NCBI GenBank assembly: GCA_029204225.1
Contig: CM055102.1
Span: 47,340,870 to 47,404,869, forward strand
Reading direction: 5' to 3'
From: Diphasiastrum complanatum
Taxonomy: Eukaryota; Streptophyta; Lycopodiopsida; Lycopodiales; Lycopodiaceae
DNA length: 64,000 bases
Each line of letters begins with the position of its first letter. Positions within the stretch are counted from its first letter, which is position 1. The position numbers and the translations under genes are program-made. This document shows positions 1 through 11,940 of this stretch, in pieces. The notes beneath the pieces are model-generated. The model was not told the origin of the DNA and did no database searches. It worked only from the letters and a program-made list of their open reading frames with translations.

Positions 1-545
1 TGGTGTTGGGATGGATCAGATCAAAATAAAATCTATCTTTGACGTATTATTGAATACTAGCAAATCGCAACTAAAGAACAATCAGCCAACGTCATATCCA
101 AACTAGACACAAATTGCAAAAAGGTCAATGTCTGCATTAGCATTCAATGGTTCACAAGAATTTACTACCCATATCACAAATCAAGAACTAATTAAATGTA
201 GTTTTGGCAAGAAAGTCTCTAGGCAGAATCTAATGTTCTATGCCTTGAGGGAGTCGCACCTGCCCACATTTTGCTTACCTGTGAATTGTTTGGTCATTAA
301 GTCATTAACCACCTCACATTCCCTCTTGCAATTCAGAGTTCACACCTCTTTCTATTCTGGATGTTCCTTTTTAGATTTCCATTGCACCAATACACTCTCT
401 CACACAAATTTAACGCAAGGCAAGGCCTTGGTCATGATATCAATCAATATTTTATTGATATGACAACGTATCAAACAAAGTCCATTGTCTTTTGTCAAAT
501 CATAATTCAAGTGATCTTGAAGTGCAATGTGTGCCACCTCTTTCT
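1..545 (-). mobile_element. Copia retrotransposon tail, running off the left edge
   Basis: Read on the minus strand, positions 545 to 407 encode the end of a Copia polyprotein: the peptide carries DIMTKALPCVKF, which matches the DIxTKALPxxKF signature that closes Copia RNase H regions. After a stop comes a purine tract (AAGAGGGAA, about 319-327) and then TGTGAGGTGG starting at 318, the expected junction of polypurine tract and 3' LTR, so 318 to 1 is probably LTR. The upstream part of pol is lost near the GTT repeat at 583. Short and degenerate, so the Copia call rests on the terminal motif and the tract. Confidence 0.45.
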
Positions 546-582
546 CTGAAATCTTGCATTCCTACCAAGGTCTAAGCAACCC

Positions 583-585
583 TCG

Positions 586-644
<59 letters not shown>
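583..644. repeat. (GTT)n microsatellite
   Basis: About 20 uninterrupted GTT units. On the minus strand it reads AAC and would encode polyasparagine, but no gene surrounds it. Confidence 0.95.
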
Positions 645-646
<2 letters not shown>

Positions 647-2500
647 CATACTCATGGTGTCGCCCATAGTTCTTACATGGTGTGACACTGCAACACAAAA
701 TTTTTTTTTTCAATATAAAATCGTGGGGCATTACCATGCATGTTATTATAAGCTACCAAGGCAAGGCAATATTACTGAGAGCTCTCTTGAGATTTGCCAT
801 GCATGGCAGAGAAAAACAAAAATTCATATTAAAATTTAAATGATCATGGATGGATGTATAGTGAATGATAGATTCATAGATAAAGATGACGATAAATGAA
901 CAAAATCATAGAAACATCAGTGGGGGTTGGACTAGTGGTTTAATCATATCATATGATCTATATGTATGTGTGAAGGTGCCTATCTATTACATAACTAAAT
1001 TGACAATCAAAAGACAAATTGATTAGATATGCATTTGAACTTCAAGAGCAAAAATGAAAAAAAAAATCGTTGTGTTTGCAAATGTTATGATGTGTAATTT
1101 ACAAGAAGTTTATTAAAAACACATTGTACATTACTATTGATGTGTTTGCATAGATTACAAAGTGTCAGTGTATTTATATTGAAAACACGCATATATACTG
1201 ATTCAAATATATATGTAGATCACAATGTGTTCATGTATAGGTAATGAGATCATGTTGTGGATATTAATTTGTCTGCAAAGATAATGACATGTTTATCAAT
1301 TAATATTGAAAACACACCTATGAATCATTCAACACACACTATGAAAATAATAATTAGAGCGTTAGCAAGTTGATATTCATAATATCCATCAAATTTGATC
1401 TATCCAAGTAAAAAATGCTGAAATTTTTTTAAGATGCAAAATGGAACTTTAAAAATGCAACGATTTCCACCCTAAATGACACTCAACAAAGAATGTAAAA
1501 GACTATAATTTGCAACTACCCAAACTAGTACCTTCTCACAAAATCAATTATGACACCCATAACTAAACAATCATCACAAGTTTCAAACTTATCAACTCAT
1601 CTCCTCTTAGTTAAATTTTTTCATCACTATTTTTTTCAAATCCTCTCTCGATATTGTTTTGAATAAGAATATCACTATTATCCCCTTCGTTTGCAGATCA
1701 TCTAATTGATTTTTTGATTTTTCAATATTTAGATCACTTGGAGATATATATGTATCTTTGTCAAAAACTATGCTATCAAATTTCAAATTCTCCACTTCAT
1801 TCTTGACATACGCATTCTCAAATACACATATTGCTCATATCTGAACTCGAACAACATACCACCATTTGTTTTTCAATGGGTCCAATTAAAAAATATTTGC
1901 ACACTCAATGATGTTACAATATACAACTTGTTAACATCGCATGATTTTGGTGTTATAATAAAAAGATGTAATGAAAGAGTGTAGGTGTTAAATAACTTCT
2001 GATAATTGACAAAATTTAGACATGTAAAATGCATGCACAACTCACATGTTCATAATGACAAATTAATACCAATGTGTTTGAAATCATTAGAGGAAATCCA
2101 AACTCCAAAATGCCCTTCTAAGGAATGCCACATAAGAAAGAGAAAATCATCAGAATTTAAAAAACTCCGATTGAATTTTTGGTCTTTCCACACACCTTCG
2201 GTGACTTAACTCCACTAGTAATGTGTGTAGTTATTTGGAAGTGGGGCAACCACAACACATAAGGTTTGGTCTTCAAGACTTGTTATGTTGGTTAATGTGC
2301 TAGTATTAACGCACTTTCACAAGGAGACTTAAAGGATACAAGCACTCTTCTAAGGTTCATTAGAGATGCATAGAATTCGAATAGGATTCCTCCAACTAAG
2401 TTATCTCATTGCTTTCTGAATGCATTGTTGGATTTTAAAATCCATAATGGTTGGAAGTCAATTTGTTAAATAATTGTGCTTGTGCTTGCAATTTTAGTAT
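645..2500. other. No gene recognised
   Basis: AT-rich sequence with frequent stops in all frames. The open frames of about 60 codons at 1607-1795 (minus) and 2006-2209 (plus) show no family motif. Confidence 0.5.
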
Positions 2501-2501
2501 A

Positions 2502-2848
2502 CTTTTTCTCAAGCCTAGTGAATTGTTTCGTGTGAGAGGCAATATATTAGGGAAAGACGTAAATGTACTATTTGATTCTGGTAATACTCACAATTTTTTG
2601 AATGCTCAACTTGTGCAAAAGCTCTAAGTGCCCACCATGGCCAGTGATCACCATTATGTTTTCATGACATGAATCTAGACAAGACTAATGTGATCTTGGG
2701 TTATGAATGGTTTTTTGATAAATCCGATTCGTTAGAAATAGATTTTAAAAACCATACTTTGGTATTTAGAAATAAGTTTGATCAAATTGTCTCTATTTCC
2801 GGAGAGACCAATGTACTTCCATCGCCGATGATTTCCTCGGTTGAATAG
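2502..2848 (+). pseudogene. Gypsy retrotransposon aspartic protease relic
   Basis: From 2502 the plus strand reads a retropepsin-like segment with the active-site triplet in VLFDSGNTHNF (Asp-Ser-Gly, around 2568-2576), ending at a TAA at 2625. After a frame change, 2669-2848 continues with NVILGYEWF and LEIDFKNHTLVF, the second half of a Gypsy protease, where family members have the I-L-G-x-D/E-W-L block. It ends at TAG 2846. Gag and reverse transcriptase are not found next to it, and it lies on the opposite strand from the Gypsy gag at 6.1-7.6 kb, so it is a separate fragment. Confidence 0.7.
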
Positions 2849-3708
2849 AAAAACTTCATGATTCTGAGTACGAACTCTCTCATTCAGGGTTAAAGAACTC
2901 GAATAGCTCACAAATATGTTAGAAACTTATGTCCGTTACAAACAGGAGTACAGATCTATGACTCAATTCCTCAAGCAAGGACTACCATCTCATATGTATA
3001 CATATTGTTGTGTCAATGAATATGGAAGACTGTACCAAAGATATACGTTATTCGGGTGGTGAATCAAGTATTCGAACAGACGAATAAGATAGTTTAAAAG
3101 CAGTTCTTTAGAACAACTTTGCGGAAGCTCAACAGCAAATATTAGAACTATTGCAACTGTCTGACCAAAGATTGATTTAAGTAATGTAGAAGAGATCGCT
3201 AGTAGACTCAAGATCACTCACACTTAGCAATGAAGAGAACAGAGATCAAAGAAGATAATCTTTGATACTCTATTCACTTCTTCAATCTCTCACAAGTTCA
3301 TGAAATCTCTCTCTTGGTGTGTGAGACTGAATCGTGTCTTCTATATATTTTCTACGGAGCAAACAAGCACACCTCTCCAGATTACAGGTGCATCGTTCCA
3401 TTGAACAGCTTTAGCCAATATATGAGTTACACGTATGTACATTATACCATTAAAGGTATATTTAACTATGAGTTTAAATTGCTCTAGTTTAAGATCTCAA
3501 TTCGAATCTAGTTGATTTGTGTAAGTGACTTGATTAAGACTATCCAGACATCGTTTCACTTTTGGAGGTTTTGTCCTTCAGTGCAAGGCAAGTCTTTAAC
3601 CATTATATCGCGCAAAATGATATGGGCCTTTTTATAATATAAAATTGTTTAGCGCATATCTTCATATTCGAGTAGATATTTGTTATTTAGTAAATACATG
3701 GCATGTGT
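2849..3708. other. No gene recognised
   Basis: AT-rich, no convincing coding frame. The short minus-strand frame 2990-3217 has no recognisable motif. Confidence 0.5.
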
Positions 3709-4191
<483 letters not shown>

Positions 4192-4192
<1 letters not shown>

Positions 4193-5508
4193 ATAAAATT
4201 TCACCTAGTTCCTCTTGACAAAGCAAGACTGACATTTTGAAGCTTTTATTCATAATCCAACAAGGTAAAATATAACTGAAAAGTAGAATATAGTACTGAA
4301 AAAGCATCATAAAACGTAATCACTTTCAAGACATCCAACTGATACTTGCCACCATCTCACAACACGGAACCGCACGAGTTAGTATAGTGGGAAAGCTAGT
4401 TGTCATAGTTGAGCATCAGCTGTTATCCATGTCCAAAAGAAGTTATACTACTTAACAGCCTGAATAGCATTTTTAAATCATAGTCTTGTCTTCCCAAATA
4501 ATAGAAAGTTTTTTAGCAATGAGTGTTCAAGTATGCTTGCTTTAGAGTATTTTTCAGAGGCTATGTAATGTTTGGTTCGAATTCGAACCAAAATGTAAGT
4601 GGTAGTAGGCCGTAGTAGCAAAAAGATGCTACATTATCACAAAACATCGATGAAAGTTCAGTAGTAAGAATGATAAGACTCTTTTATGAGATGACTCGAA
4701 TCTTTGAACAGACATTTGCTCTAAGTACTAGTACAATTGTTTAAGCATGAAAATGATTCTTATGAAAGCTTATTGCATCGTTGCCACTGTAAAGAATGCT
4801 AATCAATTCACATATGATGAAGGTGGCTAGAGCACCATCGTTGTTATTGGAATGAACAAAGTCTCTTTTCAGAGACGATGAAGAAAATAAGCATTCCATC
4901 GCTGCTTGTAGATAGATGGACGTTATTTTTTAGCATAAAAGACGTTGGTTTGTCCATTGCTGGGGACAACGACCTATCGAGCTCCAAAAACATCATAAAA
5001 GAGTACCTCTTATGATAAATGAGTTCCACCATATCAGAGAAAAGCAAGGAGACATAGCATCGATTGCTTAATAGCATAAAAGAATGATCGCTTTGCAATG
5101 TAAAGAAGTGAAAAGCTCTTACCTTATGATAGCTTCCGTTGAGTAGAGAACCGCACTTGCTGTAGGTAAGAGACAAAGAACTCTTCAAGGTGTTGTGAGG
5201 AACATTCGTCGAGTCTACATGATTTATAGTGTCATGCGGTGAGGCTTCCCGGAATATCACATATTGCTTAGTGATGGTGGGAAAACTTATTTCCCTCCAT
5301 TTAGGCTTTTAAATTTAAATGCTTTGTGTAGTGCATATTCAAAATTAAGAGTGGGAGATCCCTTTTAAAAAAAAAAACCTTTTTAAAATGCAAGTATAGG
5401 GGGTGTTTGAATTAAAATCTTTTGTTTTTGAAGAGATAGTACACCTATTGTTGTCTAGTTGTGTGGTAGCATAGAAGGGTATTTTTAAACGAAGAAGCAT
5501 CCATGAGA
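4192..5508. other. No gene recognised; one unexplained 138-codon frame
   Basis: The only long frame is 4844-5260 on the minus strand (138 codons). It has no motif I recognise, no signal peptide and no neighbour suggesting a role, so I do not call it a gene. Confidence 0.4.
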
Positions 5509-5816
5509 GAGAGAGAGAGAGAGAGAGACGTGATTGTTAGTTGTGAAAATCAAATATAAATAAGAGAGAGAGATGAATCAATGGTGATAATCGAATGTTA
5601 AATTTGTAATTTGTTAGAGAGAGAGAGAGTGTGTGTGTGTGTTTTGCATTTTGGTTTAGGGTTGTATGTGATAGATGAATAGATAGTGTATGATGATGAT
5701 TGAATGTTAAATTGTAATCCGTTAGAGAGAGAAAATTAGATACATATTGTATGATGATTTACATTGTTAGAAAGTCAAATTTGTAATTTGTTTGAACAAA
5801 ACTAAAATAGAATGAA

Positions 5817-5899
<83 letters not shown>

Positions 5900-5925
5900 A
5901 TTTTGGTGTGTGTGTGTGTTATAGC
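5509..5925. repeat. Second microsatellite cluster, (GA)n and (GT)n
   Basis: (GA)n at 5509-5528, short (GA)/(GT) runs near 5615-5642, a long (GA)n at 5820-5894 and a short (GT)n at about 5906-5919. About 95 bp at 5725-5820 repeats 4041-4130 almost word for word. Confidence 0.9.
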
Positions 5926-6109
5926 ATACTATTAATATAAGATTTTATGCCTTGAATGTAATGAACCCTAAATTCTTTAATCTTTATATAATGTATTCAC
6001 AAGCACAATAACATATTGCTTGTAAAAATGGTTCAGTTGTGAAATGGAGTGTTATTTTTTAATTGCTTGTGTATGTGTGCTTGTGTACGTGACAAAGATA
6101 TCCAAAGCA

Positions 6110-7595
6110 AATGAAAGAGAGCAAGCACCGCAATTGTAGCACGAATCCCTTACTCTGGGTGGAGGAGTGGAATCTCTTGTCCCTCCTCTACGCAAAATAG
6201 TGTACTTTTGACTAGTACGTGGTTTTGGTATAATGTGCTTTTGGTTAGTAGGAGTTGCAATATAAACTACCTCCTCATGATTATTAATTAGACAGAGGAA
6301 TAATTCCTCTTCTAAATAGTTACTCTATAAACTGGGACAATTGGTCTTAAATTGACCTTCCTTCCCACAAGCGGCACACCAAACATTGGTGTTAAGCTTC
6401 ACTTTTTTCCATTTGGCACGTCAGACATTTGGACTTTTAAATCACTCATTTCTTTTGCTAATATCTCAATACTCTTCCTTAATGGATCCATCTTTTCAAA
6501 TTTCTCCATTCTTTTCTTCATGTCTGAGTTCCTACTCTTGGATTTTCTACAAGAAAATTCTTCTTCCGATGAAGAAGAATAAGACGAATACTCTGAAGAC
6601 TCTTCATCATCTACTGAATCAGATTCGGATTCAGACTTAGTAGATGATTCAAATTCTTCTCTATGTTTCAATTTATGTTTTTTACTACTTTTTCTCTCAT
6701 TCCTCCGTCTACAAGAAATTCGAGAAGTTTTGTAATTCTCGGCAGAGGCGATGACATCTTCTAAAGAGGTCATCAATCCTTGTCGACAATAACGATCCAT
6801 TTTTTTAGGCAAGCCGCCCAAGAACCATTTGTTTTGCATAGGAACCGGATACTGGACTCCTAGCTTTCTTATTGAATTCTTAACTCTACGAGTATACTTT
6901 CTAAGTGATTCCTTCGACTTTTTCTCAATAGAATTAAGCCGAACCAACAATCTAGTGGAGTATCCTATCTCCCTAAACTGCTTAAGGAATGTTGCTTTTA
7001 AAGTGTTCCAAGTATTAATCGTATTCGGTACTAATTGACTGTACCAAATCCTAGACTGCTTCCGTAGAAGACCTGGCAAAATTCTAACTTTGTCCTCGTC
7101 TGTATGTTCTTTATTTGCTATAGTAATAGACTCAAACTGAGACAAATAACTATCCGCATCTTCAGACGATGATCCCTTAAAAAAATCGTATCTGATTTTT
7201 GTGGATGTGGGTGGCACTGGGTTAGCCATATTATTAGGTGGTAAACTAGGTGGACTTGGAGGACTAGGAGGATCAAGATCTAGGCTACGCTCAAATGATG
7301 GTTCTGATAAAGAAGATTTTGATTTTAAACCTAGTTCGGAAGCAGAATCAGACGAATCTGATTCTGATGAGTCTTTAGAACTTGGTGTTTTAACGGATCT
7401 TTCCTCAAATGAATCTACAAATGTTGTAGTAGCATTTAGAATATCATTAAACGCTTCAGGTGTTAATCTCGCTCTAACTGACGCACTACGCAAATTTTGC
7501 AAATACAAATCTCTAGATTTCCTATATGCTTCTAATCATTTTGCACGCTCTAAACGTTTCTGTTCAATAGTTGCTTGAGAGTATGTTCTTGGCAT
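6110..7595 (-). pseudogene. Gypsy retrotransposon gag, minus strand
   Basis: The frame starts at ATG 7595, is broken by TGA at 7536-7538, then runs open from 7508 to 6399. Its middle (RIWYSQL... FLKQFREIGYS... LRKYTRRVKNSIRKLG) is a Retrotrans_gag capsid domain. Acidic Ser/Glu-rich linkers flank it, and a Lys/Arg-rich stretch follows. After a frameshift at about 6400 comes CAACGKEGQFKTNC, a zinc knuckle whose histidine is replaced by Gln, and a second damaged knuckle (CYNCGAC) near 6130. A primer site and LTR lie directly upstream (7661-8698). Protease and polymerase are missing downstream, so this is the 5' part of a broken element. The tRNA-Asp-type primer site suggests a Tat/Athila-like lineage (inference). 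Confidence 0.8.
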
Positions 7596-7660
7596 GCGTT
7601 ACATGAGAAAGATTCATAGACGTAATACACTTAAAAATATTACAAAAGATGAAATTCATC

Positions 7661-7678
7661 TCCTCGGGAACGGCACCA
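7661..7678 (-). other. Primer-binding site, tRNA-Asp type
   Basis: The minus strand reads TGGTGCCGTTCCCGAGGA just inside the LTR. It differs by three bases from the complement of the plant tRNA-Asp 3' end used by Tat/Athila-type Gypsy elements. Confidence 0.65.
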
Positions 7679-7683
7679 AATTA

Positions 7684-8698
7684 TGTGGTGGCCTAGTCGT
7701 TATAGATTTCCACAAAATCAATGAATTAAATAGTATAAAAGGTTTGATCATTCCCCAAGAGAGAGAATAATCTCTTCTTTTGTATGGTAAGTGTATGTAA
7801 GAACGTAAATGGAATGTAATGTGTAATATTCACATTGAATACTACAGCGACATATCTGGTTATCCAAAGATATTTGGATAAATTGGCATCCAGAAACACC
7901 AATGGTGAAATGATTTGGTCAAGGTCTGTGATTATAAAGGTTACTTTATCTTTCAGGCTCTTCGGATAATAGTAAAAAATCAGATCAGACAACAACTAGC
8001 AAATAGATTCATTAAACAGAATTGAATTGGCTAATGATTCTTCTTAATTGAATACAGTGAATTAGTTCTTATGACAGGAAGCAAACAGAACATAGCATCA
8101 AACAAGTTTATTATCTGAACACATAGCTCATTCAGAATTGAAAGAAGTTCTGCTTATGGTTATGCTTAACAACTTTGGCTAATTCCCTGCACACATTAGT
8201 TAGAATTGTCGCTCTCTAGTGACGCCTGAAAATCCACGTTAGAGTAACTGAAATTCAGTAAGTCATGAGAAATATGTGTGACGCAGACAGAGAAGTATCA
8301 CAAACAATTACAGATCATACAGAGTGTATTCGCTCAATTGATAAGAAGTAATACTATAAAAGATGACAGAGGGAAAGAACGCTCAAGCTTATAGAAACTG
8401 GCTCTCTTCTCTCTCTATTGATACTCAAATCTGTGCATATGTGTACGTACAATGGCAAGAAGTGTCGACCTTATAGGAACGATCACCGGCCTCAATGTCG
8501 TTTACCAATAGTTAAGATGTTGGTTGAGATCCGCTACTATGTCTCTATAGAACATTGCACAAAACGTCATGAGTTCTAACGTAAATGTGAATTTACAAAG
8601 TGCAAATAGGCCTTTACATGAATTTAGGTGCTATAGCACATTTACATGTATATAAACTGACAATAACTTTAAATAATGTGGGATCATGAGGCTCCACA
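7684..8698 (-). repeat. 5' LTR of the minus-strand Gypsy element
   Basis: On the minus strand it begins TGTGGAGCC and ends GGCCACCACA, giving short inverted termini, and stops a few bases before the primer site. A TATAA motif lies near 8470. No matching 3' LTR is seen in the window. The right end abuts a Copia coding fragment at 8699, so the LTR probably inserted in Copia DNA. Confidence 0.65.
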
Positions 8699-9576
8699 CT
8701 ATTCAATCATTATTAGGAATACACACCACTAGAGATAGATTGCATAAGAAAGTCTATCTTAGCCAGCAGAGATATCTAGAATGCATTCTAGAAAAATTTC
8801 ATATGTCTGATTGCAAACCAATTGAAACTCCAGTGGACCTAGCTATGACATTGACTAAACCTTCTTGTGCGGATACCAAAAGTGAAGTACTCAACTTAGC
8901 AAAGTACCCTTATCATTCACTTATAGGATCTTTGATGTATGCCATGCTTTGCACCAGACCGAAATTAGCATACATTGTTAGCAAACTAAGTCAATACATG
9001 TCTAGTCCTAGGATCTTACATTGGAAAGCATTAAAGAGAGATATGAGATATATTTAACGAAGTTTAGATCATGTTTTATGCTATAATGGAAATTCTATCG
9101 ATCCAATGGTTCTTCAAGGCTACTCCGACTTAGATTGGGGAGGAAATGCCTCAACTAGAAAATCCACTTCCAGGTTCTGTTTCTTTCTAGTAGAGGGACC
9201 AATCTCATGGAACTCAAGAAAGTAGAGTACATCACAGCATGCCAAGTTTTAAAAGAAGCTAAATGGATCAGACTACTACTTCATGATTTGCATCACACCC
9301 AGTTCAATGCTACCAACATTCTATGTGACAATATCAGTTGTATTTCACTATCTCTGAATTTCAGATTTCATCGAAGGTCTAAGCATATTGAAATCCAATA
9401 CCATTTTATTAGGACAAAAGTTTTGTCAAGATAAGTGATTCTTCAATACTATTGCACAACAAAATGGTCGTAGACATATTCACCAAAGCTCTTCTTAGGA
9501 TCAAGCACCAAATTTTTTTCAACTTGTTGAACCTAATGAAGATTGTCAAGGCACCAACCATGACCTTAAGGGGGAA
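8699..9576 (+). pseudogene. Copia reverse transcriptase end and RNase H
   Basis: The frame opens with LLGIHTTRDR and runs through YLSQQRYLE, DCKPIETPVD and YHSLIGSLMYAMLCTRP, the conserved end of Copia reverse transcriptase. A stop follows at 9055-9057, then GYSDLDWGGNASTRKSTS (RNase H) in the same frame. After a short deletion comes EAKWIRLLL... CDNISCISLS... RSKHIEIQYHFIR and finally DIFTKAL. The purine tract AAGGGGGAA (9568-9576) ends it. Gag, protease and integrase are missing upstream, where a Gypsy LTR takes over. Not functional. Confidence 0.85.
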
Positions 9577-10705
9577 TGTTGAAAATTAAGCTCACAGTTT
9601 TTTCCTTGGTGATATAATCCATTTAAGACTCTTCCTGCACATTTTTTTTTTAATCACTGATCTAGGGTCAGATGCAACCTATTATCTTGGTTCTATGTAT
9701 GCTCATCTGATACGTGTAGGAATTAAAGTTTTATGTTTTGCTACCTGCATATTTGGTCGCGTTTCTTAACACCGACTACAAACCTGCAGAACTACTCTAT
9801 TTTTGTGTGCAGAGTTCTACTTGGTAAAATACACGGGTTTCTACACACAGTCCAAAGGGTAACCATCTTGAATTTTTCTATTCTAGATTCGAATGTCAAG
9901 TATTTGAAGTACATTAAGGATCTGGCCATCTTTAATGTCTTCAACATTAAACGAACGAGTCTATGGGTGAAATGCGGTGAAACAACAAACCGCCAAACCA
10001 CCGCCAAGGCAAAAGTTGCGATCTATGTGTGAAGGAAAAAAATCACAACACAGCCGCAAGCTACCGCAAGGAACCACCGAAGACACCATCTACTACCGTC
10101 GAGGCACCGCAGGAGTCAACCTTAAGGCCACTTAGCAAAGACCAGAAACGTCCATCTATTGCCAAGGCACCGCAAGGAATCACTGGGGCATCACATGAGT
10201 CAACCCTACGGTCACTCAACAAAAACCAGCGATCGAAGGGAACCGCAAACTACAACTTGTGATCAATGTTGCAGCCGCCAGGAACTGCCAAGTCAACATT
10301 ACGGTCTACCTACAGCTTCTATGACGGTGCAACTACCAATTATAATGTTCATCTGACAAGGAATTAGTGTAATTTACAAGCAACACATTCTTCATCTATG
10401 TCTAACGTAGTTATTTATGTATTGTGATTTTATTGCACTCTTTTCATTACTTGTCATTAGCTCGTTCACTCAGTCTGATCAAAACACGGACGTCTCTGAC
10501 TCCTAAGAATTTGATCAAATGACGGTCGTCTTTGACGCATGAGGAACTTGCATCATCTCTCTACACCATAAAATTTTAAATCCATACTGAACTTCACGTT
10601 TAAACTGACAAATAGTAATCTACACACGCAATCTATCCTCTTCGATGGATGTGCTCACAACTGTCTAAGCACGCATTCATTTTTTATTGGTCCATATTTC
10701 CCACA
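9577..10705 (+). repeat. Copia LTR, about 1.13 kb
   Basis: It begins TGTTGAAAATT right after a polypurine tract and ends TTTCCCACA. After AG comes the initiator-Met primer site TGGTATCAGAGC (10708-10719). It therefore serves as 3' LTR for the pol end on its left and 5' LTR for the gag on its right. Between about 10030 and 10260 it holds imperfect repeats around GGCACCGCA(A)GGA and GAGTCAACC. Confidence 0.7.
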
Positions 10706-10707
10706 AG

Positions 10708-11940
10708 TGGTATCAGAGCACAAATAACTAAGCCGAGAAGTTACTTTGTTTAGATTACTTTCAGTTCGGAATGTCTCTCACTGGTAACTCATCTTTTTCA
10801 TCCTCCAGTGAAGTTAGAATCATTGATAGATTCAACAGATCTTCTACCTCTGAAAACTAAAACTCCTGATGATACTTATAGATAGAGACCTTTGGGATGT
10901 TGTAGATGGGTCCCAGACGACGACGATGATTATGACATAACGAAGGCTTGGAAGATCAAGGATCAGAAGGCCTTAGCATCAATCACGTTGAATCTAGCCG
11001 ACTCCCAGATTTTCCACGTTACCACATGCAAGTCCTCTAAGGAAGCATTAGATTTGCTAACAAATCTCTATGAGACTCAAGATGTAACCATGCGGTTACA
11101 CCTTAGAAGGAGGTTCTTTACTCTTAGGATGTCTGATTCAATAGCTATCACCACCCACATCAACCCAAAGTCTTATGAGCACTTTGTTGTGATGATCTCC
11201 ACTCAACCTGACCTGACTCTTCAAAAGGTCATTGGTCGTCTTCTTCAAGAAGAGATACAGATAAAGACCAGTGATCTATCTATCAAAGACAAGTCCCTGG
11301 CCTTATACACCAAGAAGAAGAACAACTACAAGGGCAAGAATCAAGTGCAAAAGCAGCAACAGCAGAAGCCTCCAACTCAATCAGAGAGTGGCAAATCTAG
11401 GAAGAAACTCTTTTGTAGGTATTGCAAGAGAGTGGACCATGACATAAGAGCAGCAACACAAACAGCCAAAATCTACCAACATGGCAGAATTCAAGGAGCA
11501 ATTCTTTGATGAAGACAAACCATCAGAACTATTGATGGCTTACAATAGTGGCAACGTAGACTACGACTATTGGTATCTGGACAGTGGTGCTACCAACACA
11601 TGACACCTAGAAGAGAATAGTTTACTGAGTATGAAGCTTATTCTAGAGACAAGTTTATCTACCTCGGAGATTCTAGTACCATCCATGTGAAAGGCAAAGG
11701 GATAGTCAAGATCATATTCAAGAACAAACTTTCTATTTCTGTTCCAAATCTTCTTCATGTACCTCAGCTATATAAGAACTATTATCAATTTCTAAGATAA
11801 CGGATGAGGGCTACACTGTCACATTTCATGTTGAGTGCATAATATTCGATAAAGAAACTACTCTGACTAATTGCACTAGAGCCTAAAATTAATATGTACT
11901 CTCTGACTCAGTTGCATTAGCTAGTACTTCTCATGATGAT
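10708..11940 (+). pseudogene. Copia leader, gag and protease, first copy
   Basis: After the primer site, ATG at 10771 starts a short Ser-rich N-terminus that soon stops. The main gag frame is 10892-11509: the UBN2-type gag core (TKAWKIKDQKALASI... LYETQDVTMRLHLRRRFFTLRMS), then a basic stretch and a zinc knuckle, CRYCKRVDHDIRAA, that has lost its last Cys. A protease follows at about 11572 with YLDSGATNT, interrupted by a TGA. Around 11755-11920 the pre-integrase segment (VPQLYKN, LLSISK after a frame change) appears. It breaks off near 11940, where a second gag begins. Several stops make it non-functional. Confidence 0.8.

Noticed and set aside
507-737. Polyasparagine open frame on the minus strand
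   Set aside because: It is the translation of a GTT microsatellite with no gene context.
900-960. Possible SINE promoter (GTTGGACTAGTGGTTTAA)
   Set aside because: Only a weak box A; no box B or tail in the expected position.
4844-5260. 138-codon minus-strand frame
   Set aside because: No motif, no splice or family support, unrelated flanks. It may be an old repeat.
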